A stretch of 64,000 nt of DNA, from the NCBI GenBank assembly GCA_032158295.1, contig CM063258.1, forward strand, positions 5,288,583 to 5,352,582, written 5' to 3'. Shown one piece after another: positions 25,101 through 31,921 of this stretch. Under the pieces are notes generated by a model, which had not been told where the DNA came from, ran no database searches, and saw nothing but the letters and a program-made list of their open reading frames with translations. Position 1 is the first letter of the stretch; the number at the start of each line of letters is the position of its first letter. This DNA comes from Pycnopodia helianthoides (lineage: Eukaryota; Echinodermata; Asteroidea; Forcipulatida; Asteriidae). The position numbers were made by a program, and so were the translations under genes.

Positions 25101-25927
25101 CTTTGAAGCAGCTCTATGAAATTGGAGTTATTGGACCCTGGTCTGTACAGTAATTGTGTAATGCGCATACAATAATCCTGTTGTTTTGGCTCGTAATAAT
25201 TGAAACATGGCTCAAACTTACCCGTCGCCAATTATAATGAGCGCCTTGATACGCCCATTAAGTTGGGTCAAGCGCTACTTATTAAACTGCGCAATATTTA
25301 TACAGGGCCAACTTTCACAGAGCTGTATAATATACTAAGCAGATTGCTGACGATCTTCTGCTAGCACAAACAGCCGGTTGCATTCACGGATGGTAGGCCT
25401 ACATGTGACATGGTATTTGGTGGGACGTTTACCCTATCACTCTAAACAGTTTCCGGTCAGAATTGACACACGTTCAGACCTGACCTATTTCTGGTCAGAT
25501 TGACCTGGAAACTCATTTTTTTTGTTTTTTAATTTGATTGTTTTGCTGGATTCTTTGTCAGTTTATTAACCCATTAATCCGAATCACACAGACTCATGGA
25601 TGGGTCTGCCCCCCCCCCTGCGACCCGGGAGGTCAATTCTGAATGGGAGTTTCCAGAGTGATTGTCTGATGAGCATAATAAATTGGGCTGTGCTTAGCTA
25701 TTTTGCATGCAATTAGCAACTTGTGCAAAAAGCATGCAGCTCGATGAAACCGGACCCTGGTCTCATTTCTTGCAGCTGGTACACGTATCCCTATTTCCCA
25801 TAGTACACCGGTTTTTAATGTACATTGATAATGGTTCCATCACCATTGCTGATTCTTTTTTACTAACCTGTACGGTTCTGTTAAAGAACGTTCCGGCATC
25901 ACTAGCGAATCCCTTTAGTTTGTCCAT
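1017..25927 (-). CDS. SH3GLB1: Endophilin-B (SH3GLB family), 5' half of gene, partial
   Basis: Endophilin-B is a cytoplasmic N-BAR and SH3 protein that binds and curves membranes (Golgi, mitochondria, autophagosomes). Only the N-BAR N-terminal part is in the window: exons 25868-25927 (or 5637-5717), 3535-3676, 2579-2707 and 1017-1150. Joined phases are 0, 1, 1 and 0, with no stop, giving 155 residues of an expected ~365. Diagnostic matches to vertebrate endophilin-B are DAGTF in helix 0, then TEEKLGNAEKTELDA, LQPNPNRRMEDF, KLDRKVPDRE and EAGNELGPGTQYG. The rest of the BAR domain and the SH3 domain lie left of position 1. The two first exons are alternatives; the distal one is closer to the vertebrate sequence. 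I infer a single invertebrate orthologue of SH3GLB1/2. The large first intron contains three GPCR genes. Confidence 0.9.
1799..1950 (+). mobile_element. tRNA-Asn-like SINE
   Basis: Positions 1799-1870 (72 nt) fold as a tRNA. The 7-bp acceptor is GGCTAGA/TCTAGTC (one G-U pair), box A is TAGCTCAGTTGG and box B is GGTTCAAATCC. The anticodon loop ACGTTAA gives GTT (Asn) but has C where U33 is expected. No CCA is encoded. A tail to about 1950 (TTCTTTGTTCAACCCCAAAC and so on) recurs near 7533, 13063, 48021 and 57488, so this is a dispersed element rather than a functional tRNA gene. Confidence 0.7.
2086..2250. mobile_element. Family D palindromic element (CTAGTCC fold-back)
   Basis: A ~165-bp near-perfect palindrome. 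The ends are AGGGGTCGATTTCACAAAAC and its reverse complement, and the interior is built of AGGACTAGTCC motifs and AAGAGATAGGAC. Further copies lie at 21468, 26853 and 36439. It has no coding capacity, so it is a MITE-like non-autonomous element in an endophilin-B intron. Confidence 0.85.
2579..2707 (-). CDS. SH3GLB1: Endophilin-B exon 3
   Basis: The exon is 129 nt, with acceptor CTCTACAG and donor GTAAGTTG. The first two bases complete Asn (LQPNPN), then RRMEDFLNTKLDRKVP and so on to LGPGTQY plus one base. A competing AG four bases further in would break the frame, so this acceptor is chosen. The segment aligns with vertebrate endophilin-B (ARIEEF, KLDRKAP, GTEFGPGTAYG). Confidence 0.9.
2776..2907. 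mobile_element. TGACGTCA-type fold-back element
   Basis: The arms are GCCATCTTTGATGAAA and TTTCATCAAAGATGGTG (imperfect). The right end is AATGACGTCATGTGCAATCC. A related copy is at 31752-31921. It lies in an endophilin-B intron. Confidence 0.65.
3535..3676 (-). CDS. SH3GLB1: Endophilin-B exon 2
   Basis: The exon is 142 nt. The acceptor is TTTTTCTGTCAG and the donor GTAAGAAT. It opens in phase 0 with YTEEKLGNAEKTELDAQ and ends LLQPNP-like (VLQPNP plus one base). This is the most diagnostic endophilin-B block in the gene. Confidence 0.92.
4665..5049. mobile_element. TTAA-bounded element, subfamily A (copy 1)
   Basis: Left end TTAAAGGAACATTACAGAAT is intact and the right end is decayed (AATTCTGTATTAA). 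The internal motifs shared by all A copies are present: ACTGCCAGCAACTGTTTTGT and GCTCAGTGAGCGTTTTATTC. Confidence 0.85.
5637..5717 (-). CDS. SH3GLB1: Endophilin-B alternative first exon 1b (proximal)
   Basis: The donor is CAG|GTACAC. The 20 codons from the ATG at 5696 read MDNMKKFAWQAGTFLTRARQ and join exon 2 in phase 0. An in-frame ATG at 5717 would add seven residues. The peptide matches the endophilin-B helix-0/BAR start but replaces AxDAG with AWQAG and ends RARQ instead of R-x-VQ. A pyrimidine-rich AG lies just upstream (near 5724), so a 5' UTR intron is possible. It is either an alternative promoter exon or a duplicated relic; the intact frame and donor favour use. Confidence 0.72.
5742..6875. 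other. Intronic sequence without recognised gene
   Basis: AT-rich sequence. The plus-strand open frame at 5742-6146 has no recognisable domain and no codon-like composition. I see no strong repeat match apart from short A/T runs. Confidence 0.5.
6876..7238. mobile_element. TTAA-bounded element, subfamily C (copy 1)
   Basis: The ends are TTAAAGGCCCTGTACACTAT and CCTGTATAATACCTTTAA. The internal TCACTATTTTCTCGTGACC and TTACAGGTTTGT motifs are shared with subfamilies A and B. The 5.53-kb tandem duplication begins inside it at 7131. Confidence 0.85.
7925..8225. repeat. GGGTCA/TGACCC-rich inverted repeat block
   Basis: Alternating GGGTCAGAATTGACCC-like palindromic blocks lie directly downstream of the GPCR stop codon. 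The same motif style recurs at 10835-11075, 25455-25660, 31380-31450, 31990-32130 and 37155-37290, so this is a diverged dispersed element. It is duplicated at 13455-13755. Confidence 0.5.
8266..9264 (-). CDS. Class-A (rhodopsin-like) GPCR, tandem copy 1
   Basis: Seven-helix plasma-membrane receptor, intronless, 332 residues from the ATG at 9264. An in-frame ATG at 9375 would give 369, but 9264 matches the length of the inverted paralogue. The ectodomain has N-glycosylation sites NWT (21) and NTT (35). TM1 is ~43-69 (GN at 60-61), TM2 has LAVSD (85-89), the disulfide pair is probably C123/C195, and TM7 has NPIIY (310-314). The DRY site reads I147-R148-A149, TM6 has GYIP instead of CWxP, and TM4 has no Trp. 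The ligand is unknown. It sits in the endophilin-B first intron on the same strand as the host gene. The melatonin/opsin-like branch is only a loose resemblance. Confidence 0.88.
   Translation of the reverse strand: MDEDEFVLETTSLSGLWPGENWTDVPTTDHPELPNTTQELLMMSCTLTILAVIFTLGPVGNIMVCLVISMYAQMRTVFNILVLNLAVSDLINCVIVSPTYAARIIFEIVGLPADDNDGITVVCHISTFTHYVCTGQSLLTMTQMGIIRAVAVCMSSKRRRFRISKIVPCVLIVVNYVVSVTFAAITYKNGTYAMCLDQKMRSTVGQRFSSMAVLIGILVLVSICYIWIFISTHKQSVSNAAVHPEFNKVQRPNRFDVATAKTLLLVVGTYIVGYIPYVVFISLWMAGLVEDNPRYMTIFPALTSLCSVANPIIYTHNSAVFRRQLLRLLRLR
9554..9800 (-). pseudogene. Penelope-like GIY-YIG endonuclease remnant
   Basis: The minus strand reads GGQSLRQRMNNHK, then after a +1 frameshift HSVAEHFHLPGHSLHHLKVA and REAAEQKIIKNLN, then a stop at 9554. 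This is the C-terminal half of a GIY-YIG nuclease of the type attached to Penelope-like retroelement reverse transcriptases (GQSLRxRMNxH, then EHFNxPGH). An in-frame TGA upstream and the frameshift mark it as dead. I could not follow the reverse transcriptase. Confidence 0.65.
10262..10647. mobile_element. TTAA-bounded element, subfamily A (copy 2)
   Basis: Inverted relative to copy 1. It opens at TTACAGAATTGG (outer bases lost) and ends ACCAATTCTGTAATGTTCCT followed by TTAA. Confidence 0.88.
11080..12660. other. Duplicated non-genic stretch
   Basis: No gene seen. A fold-back with short arms (TAGACCTTTC and GAAAGGTCTA) spans about 11756-12067. The 12236-12586 open frames look like chance. 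The stretch is repeated at about 16610-18191. Confidence 0.5.
12261..12290. repeat. 13-bp perfect hairpin
   Basis: CTGTCCTTATCCG, a 4-nt loop CGCA, then CGGATAAGGACAG. It is isolated from the palindrome families and is repeated in unit 2 at 17792-17821. Confidence 0.85.
13796..14794 (-). CDS. Class-A (rhodopsin-like) GPCR, tandem copy 2
   Basis: Residue-for-residue identical to the copy at 8266-9264: 332 residues from the ATG at 14794 (369 from 14905). It has the same atypical IRA in place of DRY, the same GYIP in TM6 and the same NPIIY in TM7. The frame is intact, so it is either a very young gene duplicate or an assembly duplicate of copy 1. Its flanks, including the GIY-YIG remnant and subfamily A element, are copied too, so any local promoter would be shared. 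Confidence 0.85.
   Translation of the reverse strand: MDEDEFVLETTSLSGLWPGENWTDVPTTDHPELPNTTQELLMMSCTLTILAVIFTLGPVGNIMVCLVISMYAQMRTVFNILVLNLAVSDLINCVIVSPTYAARIIFEIVGLPADDNDGITVVCHISTFTHYVCTGQSLLTMTQMGIIRAVAVCMSSKRRRFRISKIVPCVLIVVNYVVSVTFAAITYKNGTYAMCLDQKMRSTVGQRFSSMAVLIGILVLVSICYIWIFISTHKQSVSNAAVHPEFNKVQRPNRFDVATAKTLLLVVGTYIVGYIPYVVFISLWMAGLVEDNPRYMTIFPALTSLCSVANPIIYTHNSAVFRRQLLRLLRLR
15084..15330 (-). pseudogene. Penelope-like GIY-YIG remnant, duplicated
   Basis: Identical copy of the remnant at 9554-9800, with the same frameshift and internal stop. It was therefore dead before the tandem duplication. Confidence 0.65.
15792..16177. mobile_element. TTAA-bounded element, subfamily A (copy 3, duplicated)
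   Basis: Copy of 10262-10647 carried by the tandem duplication. It is not an independent insertion. Confidence 0.88.
17792..17821. repeat. 13-bp perfect hairpin, duplicated
   Basis: Same hairpin as 12261-12290 (loop CGCA), carried by the tandem duplication. Confidence 0.85.
18192..19265. other. Unique sequence between the duplication and GPCR copy 3
   Basis: No gene supported. A decayed family E-like stretch (about 18590-18800, with GGCTGGTAACCC and GCTTAG motifs) and a short C-run at 18478 are the only features noted. Confidence 0.45.
19271..19330 (+). promoter_or_regulatory. Possible TATA promoter of GPCR copy 3
   Basis: CCTTTATAAGG at 19274-19284 lies about 155 bp upstream of the ATG at 19437. 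CTCAGTC follows at 19290. A splice-like TTTATTTCAG/GTAAGG lies at about 19355-19367. No TATA-like box in the same setting was noticed by the minus-strand copies. Weak evidence. Confidence 0.3.
19437..20429 (+). CDS. Class-A GPCR, inverted third paralogue
   Basis: Intronless, 330 residues, opposite in strand to the two tandem copies. From the TM1 motif LTILAVIFTLG onwards it is almost identical to them, in nucleotides as well as protein. It differs mainly in TM2 (DLFIGVIVGPTY against DLINCVIVSPTY) and at a few single residues (A/T, V/A, L/Q, G/R). The ectodomain (first ~50 residues, with N-glycosylation NAT) is unrelated to that of copies 1 and 2. The DRY site reads IRV, TM6 has GYIP and TM7 has NPIIY. 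The 3' flank is alignable but diverged. A patchwork of this kind suggests gene conversion. It lies antisense to the endophilin-B host gene. Confidence 0.9.
   Translation: MEGNGLAGEASSDDPWFVRNATSTVIESRSQEVGHDERMVMAFSLTILAVIFTLGSAGNIMVCLVISMYAQMRTVFNILVLNLAVSDLFIGVIVGPTYAARIIFEIVGLPADDNDGITVVCHISAFTHYVCTGQSLLTMTQMGIIRVVAVCMSSKRRRFRISKIVPCVLIVVNYVVSVTFAAITYKNGTYAMCLDLKMRSTVGQRFSSMAVLIGILVLVSICYIWIFISTHKQSVSNAAVHPEFNKVQRPNRFDVATAKTLLLVVGTYIVGYIPYVVFISLWMAGLVEDNPRYMTIFPALTSLCSVANPIIYTHNSAVFRRQLLRLLRLG
20430..20960. other. 3' flank of GPCR copy 3
   Basis: The first ~70 bp align loosely with the 3' flank of copies 1 and 2. A decayed family E stretch (ACCAGCCGAAAT, GTGACTGGTGC) lies at about 20630-20740. 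No gene. Confidence 0.4.
20965..21232. mobile_element. Poly-G element(s) with GGTTACGGGCCTG ends
   Basis: Long G, C and T homopolymers are framed by CTGGTTACGGGCCTG at 21048-21062 and 21214-21228. An inverted CAGGCCCGTAACCAGG abuts the first at 21063-21080, so two copies meet head to head. Open frames here are low-complexity artefacts. Confidence 0.6.
21468..21630. mobile_element. Family D palindromic element
   Basis: Near-perfect 163-bp palindrome with GGGGTCGATTTCACAAAACT ends and repeated AGGACTAGTCC. Same family as 2086-2250. Confidence 0.9.
21878..22239. mobile_element. TTAA-bounded element, subfamily B (copy 1)
   Basis: Ends TTAAGGCACTGGACACG and AAGTGTCCAGTGCCTTTAA. The interior shares GAGAAACGGCTCCCTCTGAA (inverted) with the copies at 35242 and 40637. 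Confidence 0.85.
22472..22887. mobile_element. TGACGTCA fold-back carrying a nested insertion
   Basis: The left end is CAATGGACCTTATGCACTGA and the right end TGACGTCATGTGCATCAGAT...CTATTG. The body resembles the uninterrupted copies at 44769 and 56376, but a second palindromic element (22516-22752) splits it. Confidence 0.7.
22516..22752. mobile_element. Nested palindromic element with TA target duplication
   Basis: The termini are GCTGCACGTTA and TAACGTGCAGC. The subterminal arms are GAGCAAAAACGTGAACGTGA and its complement near 22705-22733. TA flanks both sides (22514-22515 and 22753-22754), as for Tc1/mariner-type MITEs. Confidence 0.75.
23118..23484. mobile_element. TTAA-bounded element, subfamily A (copy 4)
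   Basis: Both ends are intact: TTAAAGGAACATTACAGAAT and CAATTCTGTGATGTTCCTTT then AA. A short internal deletion removes the ATGAGAAATGAATAAACTAA stretch. Confidence 0.88.
23763..24137. mobile_element. Two adjoining family E fold-back relics
   Basis: GCTTAGCAA/TTGCTAAGC-rich sequence. One relic is at about 23763-23960. A second starts with GGGCCCAATTTCATAGAGCT at 23963 and lacks its right terminus. Better preserved copies are at 29908 and 36006. Confidence 0.6.
24279..24317. repeat. 17-bp perfect hairpin with CACGTGAC
   Basis: TCACGTGACTTTTCGGA, loop GTGGT, then TCCGAAAAGTCACGTGA. Each arm contains an E-box-like CACGTG. It may be the centre of a decayed fold-back beginning near 24136. Confidence 0.8.
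24318..25860. other. Stretch upstream of exon 1a without recognised gene
   Basis: I see no open frame with a recognisable domain. A GGTCA/TGACC block is at 25455-25660, and the rest is unique AT-rich sequence. Confidence 0.45.
25868..25927 (-). CDS. SH3GLB1: Endophilin-B first exon 1a (distal, canonical)
   Basis: The ATG at 25925-25927 opens 20 codons reading MDKLKGFASDAGTFFNRTVQ, ending CAG|GTTAGT in phase 0. Exon 2 (YTEEKLG) continues the frame exactly. The DAGTF and R-x-VQ features match vertebrate endophilin-B more closely than exon 1b does. The encoded segment is the amphipathic helix 0 that inserts into membrane. The sequence just upstream (25928-26000) should hold the 5' UTR and promoter; no strong TATA box is visible. 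Too short to stand alone as an open-frame call, and found only by splice reading. Confidence 0.85.
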
Positions 25928-26296
25928 GGTCAGGTATAGAGAGGTTCCAGAACAGCTAATAACAATACAGTCAGTGTTTTATGCGGAAGAGCCTCACCCG
26001 AATACTGGTATTTGTGAATATTATTTACTTAACACATGACACGCTACACAGAGAATTGTACTGGTATACGAAAGTAATACAAATAGTCCCGGTCGGTGAC
26101 GTATACAATGCTGACAGATGTCGTGGTTGGGTTACAGTAATAGACAGTGAAAGAAATATCGATAAATCTAGGTGTTATCGATGGGGAAGCGTTGCATGGG
26201 CGATCGATAGGGTATGCTGCACAGTACTTAGTACACGTTTGGTAATTGGAGCCTACTGGTTGTGTTAATCTTATATAAATGCAGGTACATACAATA

Positions 26297-26587
26297 AAAC
26301 TAACCTGTGACAATTTCACTTCAAAAGGTGGTCGCGTTTTTGAGATATCACTGAAAAACCCGAGCGAATATTTCCCAACGCAGGAAGAATATTCCCCATA
26401 GGAACCCTAACACAGTCTCAAATTTGGGGGAATAAAAAGTGATATATTTTCCATAACCGTAGTACTTCGAAGTTAAAAGTTTCTCAAAATTCATTGTACA
26501 CCCAAAGCTGCATGTACTTCTTACCAAGTAAGTTTTTATTGCCATCAATTTTCAGAGTCATTACCAAACGTGTACTGCGCCTTTAAA
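26297..26587. mobile_element. Decayed TTAA element related to subfamily B
   Basis: The right part reads CTTCTTACCAAGTAAGTTTT, then CATTACCAAACGTGTACTGC and GCCTTTAA. These match the B end at low identity. The left end is unclear. Confidence 0.45.
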
Positions 26588-26852
26588 TATAACCTTGTTC
26601 CTTCGGTATCATTACCTCATTTCATTACAAACCGGGCCCAATCGAGGCTGCTTAGCACACAATCTTGTTTTTAAACAGAAACTGCTGCAGTGTGTGTTAT
26701 ACAGCCCCATTATTATTGTTATATATTTCTGATAATGAAACCATGGAACCATTAAAAGTGTACTGTAACCGGTCCATGATACCTGCGGATACTTGTGAAT
26801 AATAATAATAATGATGAACACTTATATAGCGTCTGTCCATGAACATGCTCCA

Positions 26853-26995
26853 GGGGTCGATTTCACAAAACTCTTCCTAACTTAGGACTATCCTAGACAA
26901 TGCTAAGAGATAGGACTAGTCTTAAGTTAAGACCAGTTACTGGTCCTAACTTCAGATAAGACTAGTCTTATCTCTTTGTTGTGAAATCGGCCCCT
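26853..26995. mobile_element. Family D palindromic element (shorter, diverged)
   Basis: The left arm AGGGGTCGATTTCACAAAAC is intact. The right arm is internally deleted (TTGTGAAATCGGCCCCT). Confidence 0.8.
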
Positions 26996-27159
26996 GGGCA
27001 CTTAAAAATTTAAAGACCCCCCAACAAAAAAAAAAAAAAATAAATAAATAAATCCGTACAGTTTTGAAACCTTAGCAAAAATACAGATAAAAAGGTAATA
27101 CAGATAGTACAGGTACTCTAAAAACATAAAAACATCAAATCAGTGGTTTAAAAAAAAAA

Positions 27160-27480
27160 CACGTTCAAAAATATTATTCTTAAGGCCGGCCTTAAAACTT
27201 TCTACATTGATGGCTTCCCTAAGTTGCTTAGGGAAGCTGGTTCCACAGTTGAGGACCAATTTACAGAGAACATTCTATCACCTGCAGAAACCATCAGCTC
27301 GGTCTGGGGCGTATCAGCAAAAGTAATAAATATATCACTATACCAGCAGGCTATATTAGCAACAACATCACACAGATACAAAGGGCAAAGTAAAGATGAT
27401 ATATTGGAGAAATTGCAGTTTAAGACGTGGGAGGAAACCCTTACCCGATCCCCATGCAAGGCTTCGGTCAGAGGCAATAG
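27160..27480 (-). pseudogene. Non-LTR retrotransposon (CR1/L2-like) ORF2 3' remnant
   Basis: The minus strand reads GPQLWNQLPKQLREAINVES then FKAGLKNNIF. This is the conserved tail following the reverse transcriptase in CR1/L2/Jockey-type elements (LWN-LP--IR-a-s---FK--LK). Stops and frame changes upstream show it is dead. No 5' part was identified. Confidence 0.6.
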
Positions 27481-27559
27481 GGGGAGGGCTCAGATTCCCT
27501 TGACCCCTCCAGCCTCCCATCCCCCAAATGAAACTAAAATTACGAATGTCGACTAGTAA

Positions 27560-29905
27560 GTAAGTAAAATATCATCAATCAACTTTATAACCTATAATCG
27601 AGAAAACGTGCGCGCAGTCAGAGTGTCCATTACTTCCTGCCCGTGAGGGCTGCGGTTATAATAGGCAGTCATGGCCGCTCACGAATTATATAACAATATC
27701 CCAACCAAGACCATCAGATAGCACCGGCTCCTATAGATGACATCAGCTCCGTAATGCTAGATACATAGCTTAGTATGTACCATCATTATAATTAATTAGT
27801 AAAGAATAAAGCCCTAGTTTTGTTCTATCTTTTCCCCTGTCTACCCCTCTCCCCCAGTGAAAATGGCACTGCCTACAGGGGTTTATATTAATCATCACAA
27901 AAATATGTACAGAACCATAATCAATATCTATTTTTACATATTAACATTAAGTGAAGTCATGGTTCAGCTGGTATGGGTGTTTGCTTAATAGACTTCATCA
28001 AGTCTTTTCGTCGAATTTGTTAAAGCCGCGTCCCTCTCTTGAATCGGTAATTCGACGTTGTCTTTAATTGACGGGCACGATTTACCCAGTGAAATATCAT
28101 CAAAGGGCCTTTTCGAAACATGGCTAATTGGGCCTTAGCCCTTTGGGCAGAGGGTGCCAAGAGCTTTACGAAATCAAATCCCAGCATCTGTGACGTCAGC
28201 CACTGTAAAGCACTGTTATCACAGAAATGGTTGATAACGACGTTGTTTCTGTTATTATATTATACCACAGCGAAACGCAACACAATGGACGCACAATCCC
28301 TTTAACTATACCCAGTTCATCATTTGCCTTAGTCACAGATCATTTTTGAAAGTGAGGCTGCTCTATACATATTACTATTCTCCTTAGGTAACACGCTGCA
28401 AGCTGCATGGTTTATAACGAGCACTTTTCATTTCGTTCCCAAGAGAAGTTATCAACGACTCTGCAGCTTTTTAATGTGTGATTTTTTTTTCAAAAATAGA
28501 AATATTTTGAAAACAAGGTTGCCCCTGCAAACATAAAAAATTAGTCTGGCTACCTCCTCAATGAGTAACCTTGAAAGCAGCCTCGCTATACCATGGGCAG
28601 CGCGCCGTATCGATACCTCTCGCCACTAACCCCTGGTAGGGGAACACGTTAAAAAAACACTGAGCAAGGCATTCTTGAAGAAAACAAAATGGCGCGGCGA
28701 GAAAGTACACCACTGGGAACGAGGTTGCCTTGAAAGTCATTTCGCCACACGTGTGCGTGTTGGTGGCACGCCAGGAGTCATACGCCCCACCACGGCCCAT
28801 TGCACGGACTGCATAATCAGACAATGTTTGCTCACATCTTTCTGCTCAGCAGAACTAAAGCAGGACACCAGTCAAAGACTTTACACATGGAATGGTAGTT
28901 TGGGTGGTAACCTTATTCTGGTGAGCAAAGTTGTTTTGTGCTGAGCTGCCTGTATAGTTATAGCGGCTCAATGAAATATGGCCCAGGTTTGCACACACAC
29001 GCTTACCATTAAGGAAATAAGCACTCAAGTGTAAACTCATACATTTCTGTATAAGGAATTGGTACCATTTTGAGCCTGATCGTATATTTAGCAACGCCAC
29101 TGTAAAATATCAACAAATACTGGTAGTGGTAGTGGTATACTAATTTAACAAGTCAGTTGCAATACCAGCAAGTTAGTCCACGAACAACTCAACCATGCAG
29201 AGACATCCCTGGGTCTCCGTGTCAAAGGTCAAACTTTAAGCCTGCGGTATACATAATGATCTCCAATTTTGTAATATACGTGCGAGAAATTTTATGGGGA
29301 AAGGTAAGTAAATACACAATTTATGTGCATATAGCAATGGTTGGAATGACAGATGCAAGGCCAGACCCGGTACGTTTTAGTACTATAGAGATAGCGGTTG
29401 AGTGCATCTGGCCATACCTGCATTATTCCAAGCATGGTATTATGTCCTTCAAGAGCCTTACCCCCATTATTCACGACAGCAAAAGCAGGGTTCAATGCAT
29501 GCTGTCGCTTGGCTGACATTATAGTCACTTTGGGTGTGGGTGACAGTCGCTGTCACCGTCTTTCTTTTTGTGTCACCCGGTGTTGGACCACCCTTGCGTA
29601 CATTGTAATGCCTGCCGCAATCGACGCACACGGCCTGTGAAGACTTTTGAACTGGTCAGAGAAAGGGCGGGGAAACGAACTTGTAGCAGACGATAATTGA
29701 AGACAAGAGATACGTCACAATGAGTGTGTGGGACAGATTATCGGTATGTTGTAAACTTGATACCTTTGCTATATCAATAAATATATCATGGATCATTGGT
29801 TTTTGGGAAGAGCCATCTGCAGAACCCGGAGGTGTGGCGTTCCTTTGTTCCGGTTGCCATTAAGTTGTACAATGCGGCTGGAACGGTGAGCTATGGAATA
29901 CCACT
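27560..29905. other. Long stretch without recognised gene
   Basis: Several open frames of 60-120 codons occur, but none shows a domain or plausible splice context. A decayed family E fold-back lies at about 28835-28985 (TTCTGCTCAGCAGAACT to GCGGCTCAATGAAATATGGC). The rest is unique. Confidence 0.45.
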
Positions 29906-29907
29906 CA

Positions 29908-30152
29908 GGGCCCAATTTCATGGAGCTGCTTAAGCACAAAATTTTGCTTAAGCAAAAAAATCATTGCTCAGTAAAATGAGACTACCGGCCAAGACTATAC
30001 ACTCAATTGTTATGCTAAGTAAAAACAGCTAAATACCAGTCACAAGCAATGTATAAGGCATGAAATTTTGGCCAGTAACATGTGTAAAATATGCAAGCTA
30101 TTTTCGTGCTTAAGCAAATTTTTTACTTAAGCAGCTCCATGAAATTGGGCCC
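29908..30152. mobile_element. Family E palindromic element (best copy)
   Basis: Starts GGGCCCAATTTCATGGAGCT and ends with its complement. The internal arms contain TTGCTTAAGCAAAA and the middle is a diverged ACCGGCCAAGA region. Confidence 0.85.
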
Positions 30153-30802
30153 TGGTTCTAACTCAACTGGTTCTAGCTCAACTTCCTTCATGCCTTATAA
30201 AGTAATGGTTAATGTACGGTGTGTCTATTTTAGTATCTGTCTTTTTATCTTTTTTATGGTTTACTTTTTTTTTCTTTTTTTAATGTAGGCCAATTTTTTT
30301 CCTTTTTACTATCATTGCACCGTTTCCTTTGTATTTGGGTGTTTAGTGTTGTGTGTTGTTATGCAAAAGGCAACATAAATGTTCCATACAGTGACATTCA
30401 AGTTGTATCGTATTGTACTGTGTTGTGTTGTATGTTACGGTATACCTTCTCCAATAATATTTAATGTCAAGCCTCGACTTGAGATTTTCCTCAAATTCGG
30501 TGATGGTCAAGTTTCCAAAAGTTGATTTACATTTCGTCAATGACTTTGTGCCGCGTGGAAAATCTGCTTAATTCGATTTGAGATTTCGAAATATGAGCGT
30601 TTAAAGCTGCAAGTCGGGTTTTGGGGAAGATTTGACCTGAAATTTTAGACTTTTTAATAGCTATTTTCAAAGATTCGAGAAAGTCATAAGCCTTTCATTA
30701 TAGGTATTGCACGAAAAAATTCCGCCGATGATAAGTGGAAATGAGTTAAATAAAAACTGAAAAACGAATTATGGCTGTATCCCGACAGCGATTTTTGTTT
30801 CT

Positions 30803-30900
30803 GCAGTATACTTCGTCAATACAGTCAACAGTTAAGAGATAGGCTGTTCTTCCCTATCCCGTAAGTGTTGACTCCATAGCCGACGTGTGCTGCAGAAAAT
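30803..30900. repeat. Decayed copy of the 92-bp hairpin at 43295
   Basis: The right arm GTTGACTCCATAGCCGACGT is intact and the left arm is mutated. Flanks extend into a wider diverged repeat (30640-31090) also seen inverted at 60745-61025. Confidence 0.65.
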
Positions 30901-31479
30901 AAATTTGCATCCCGACATTATCTCACGTCCATCAGCCATTAATATACGAAAAAAAGATTGCATGTTACGTGTCTTTTGTGCATTGTCCGTGGCATAGAGC
31001 CAATGCGAAAATTATTATATTATTTTTCGTTTTGAAAGAGCACCATCTGTCAAAATTCCTTCCGAAAATAATCATCTAAAACAAAAAGAATAATAATAGG
31101 ATCATGCCGAAGGGAATATTTTATTATGCGTGAATAGAATTTCAGGCGGAAATTGGACAATGGATATTAACCGTGAATACAAAAAGCCAAGCTTTCGAAT
31201 CGATATCGAACATCGTTAATTTTTGGTTGTCGACATTACCAATCAATTATACAAACAAAGATTGCAGTTTGGAGGCGGAGTGATGATGTGATTTTGGATT
31301 CAACGAAAGACTCCCAACAATGGGTGGGGTTTAATGAACGGAAGAGGTACACTAAAACATTACATTCTCACAACTCAGATTGGACCCGGTTCCAGGTCCT
31401 ACAGAGGGGCCTTACCCATTTCTGAGTCAGTGTGACCCGGAATCTGTGCTAAATGGCCCAGAAATAAATAATACTTATT

Positions 31480-31750
31480 ATTGTCATATGCATTTGTAAA
31501 GCGCCACATCAATCTAAAGAGATGTTCAAAGCGCAAAGAAGTAGAGACAAAGTAAACAAAACAATACAATGTTCATAAAATATCGAGTGAACAGACAGCA
31601 AAATAAACAATTTAGGGAAAACAGAGGGTATAGGGAGCCAATGGAGAGGTTGTAGTACTGGTGTGATGTGACTTCTACGATGGCCAATGCAACAATCCGG
31701 GCAGCTGTGTTTTGTAGCCTGTGCAATCTGGCAAGCACAGCGTTTGGTAA
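31480..31750 (-). pseudogene. Non-LTR retrotransposon ORF2 3' end with frameshift
   Basis: One minus frame reads ARLHRLQNTAARIVA, and the next frame reads RRSHITPVLQPLHWLPI. This is the typical end of a CR1/L2/Jockey-type reverse transcriptase (LQ-vQNaAARl, then HITP-L--LHWLP). A frame change joins the halves. The element tail continues to a CGCTTTACAAATGC end at about 31480. Confidence 0.75.
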
Positions 31751-31751
31751 T

Positions 31752-31921
31752 AGATGGATTGCAACAGACGTCATCGGCCGCCATCTTTGATGAATTGTGC
31801 ACGCGTGAAGAGCTATCATTGGCCGAGAGTCGTGCGTAGCGCGTACACGCGTGAACCAGTTTCCCACTGCTTTGTACATCAAAGATGGCGGTCAATGACG
31901 CGCAATGCAATCCATCTATTG
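31752..31921. mobile_element. TGACGTCA-type fold-back inserted in LINE remnant
   Basis: The ends are AGATGGATTGCA and TGCAATCCATCT. The inner arms are GCCATCTTTGATG and CATCAAAGATGGC. It abuts and interrupts the LINE remnant, so it is younger than it. Confidence 0.8.
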
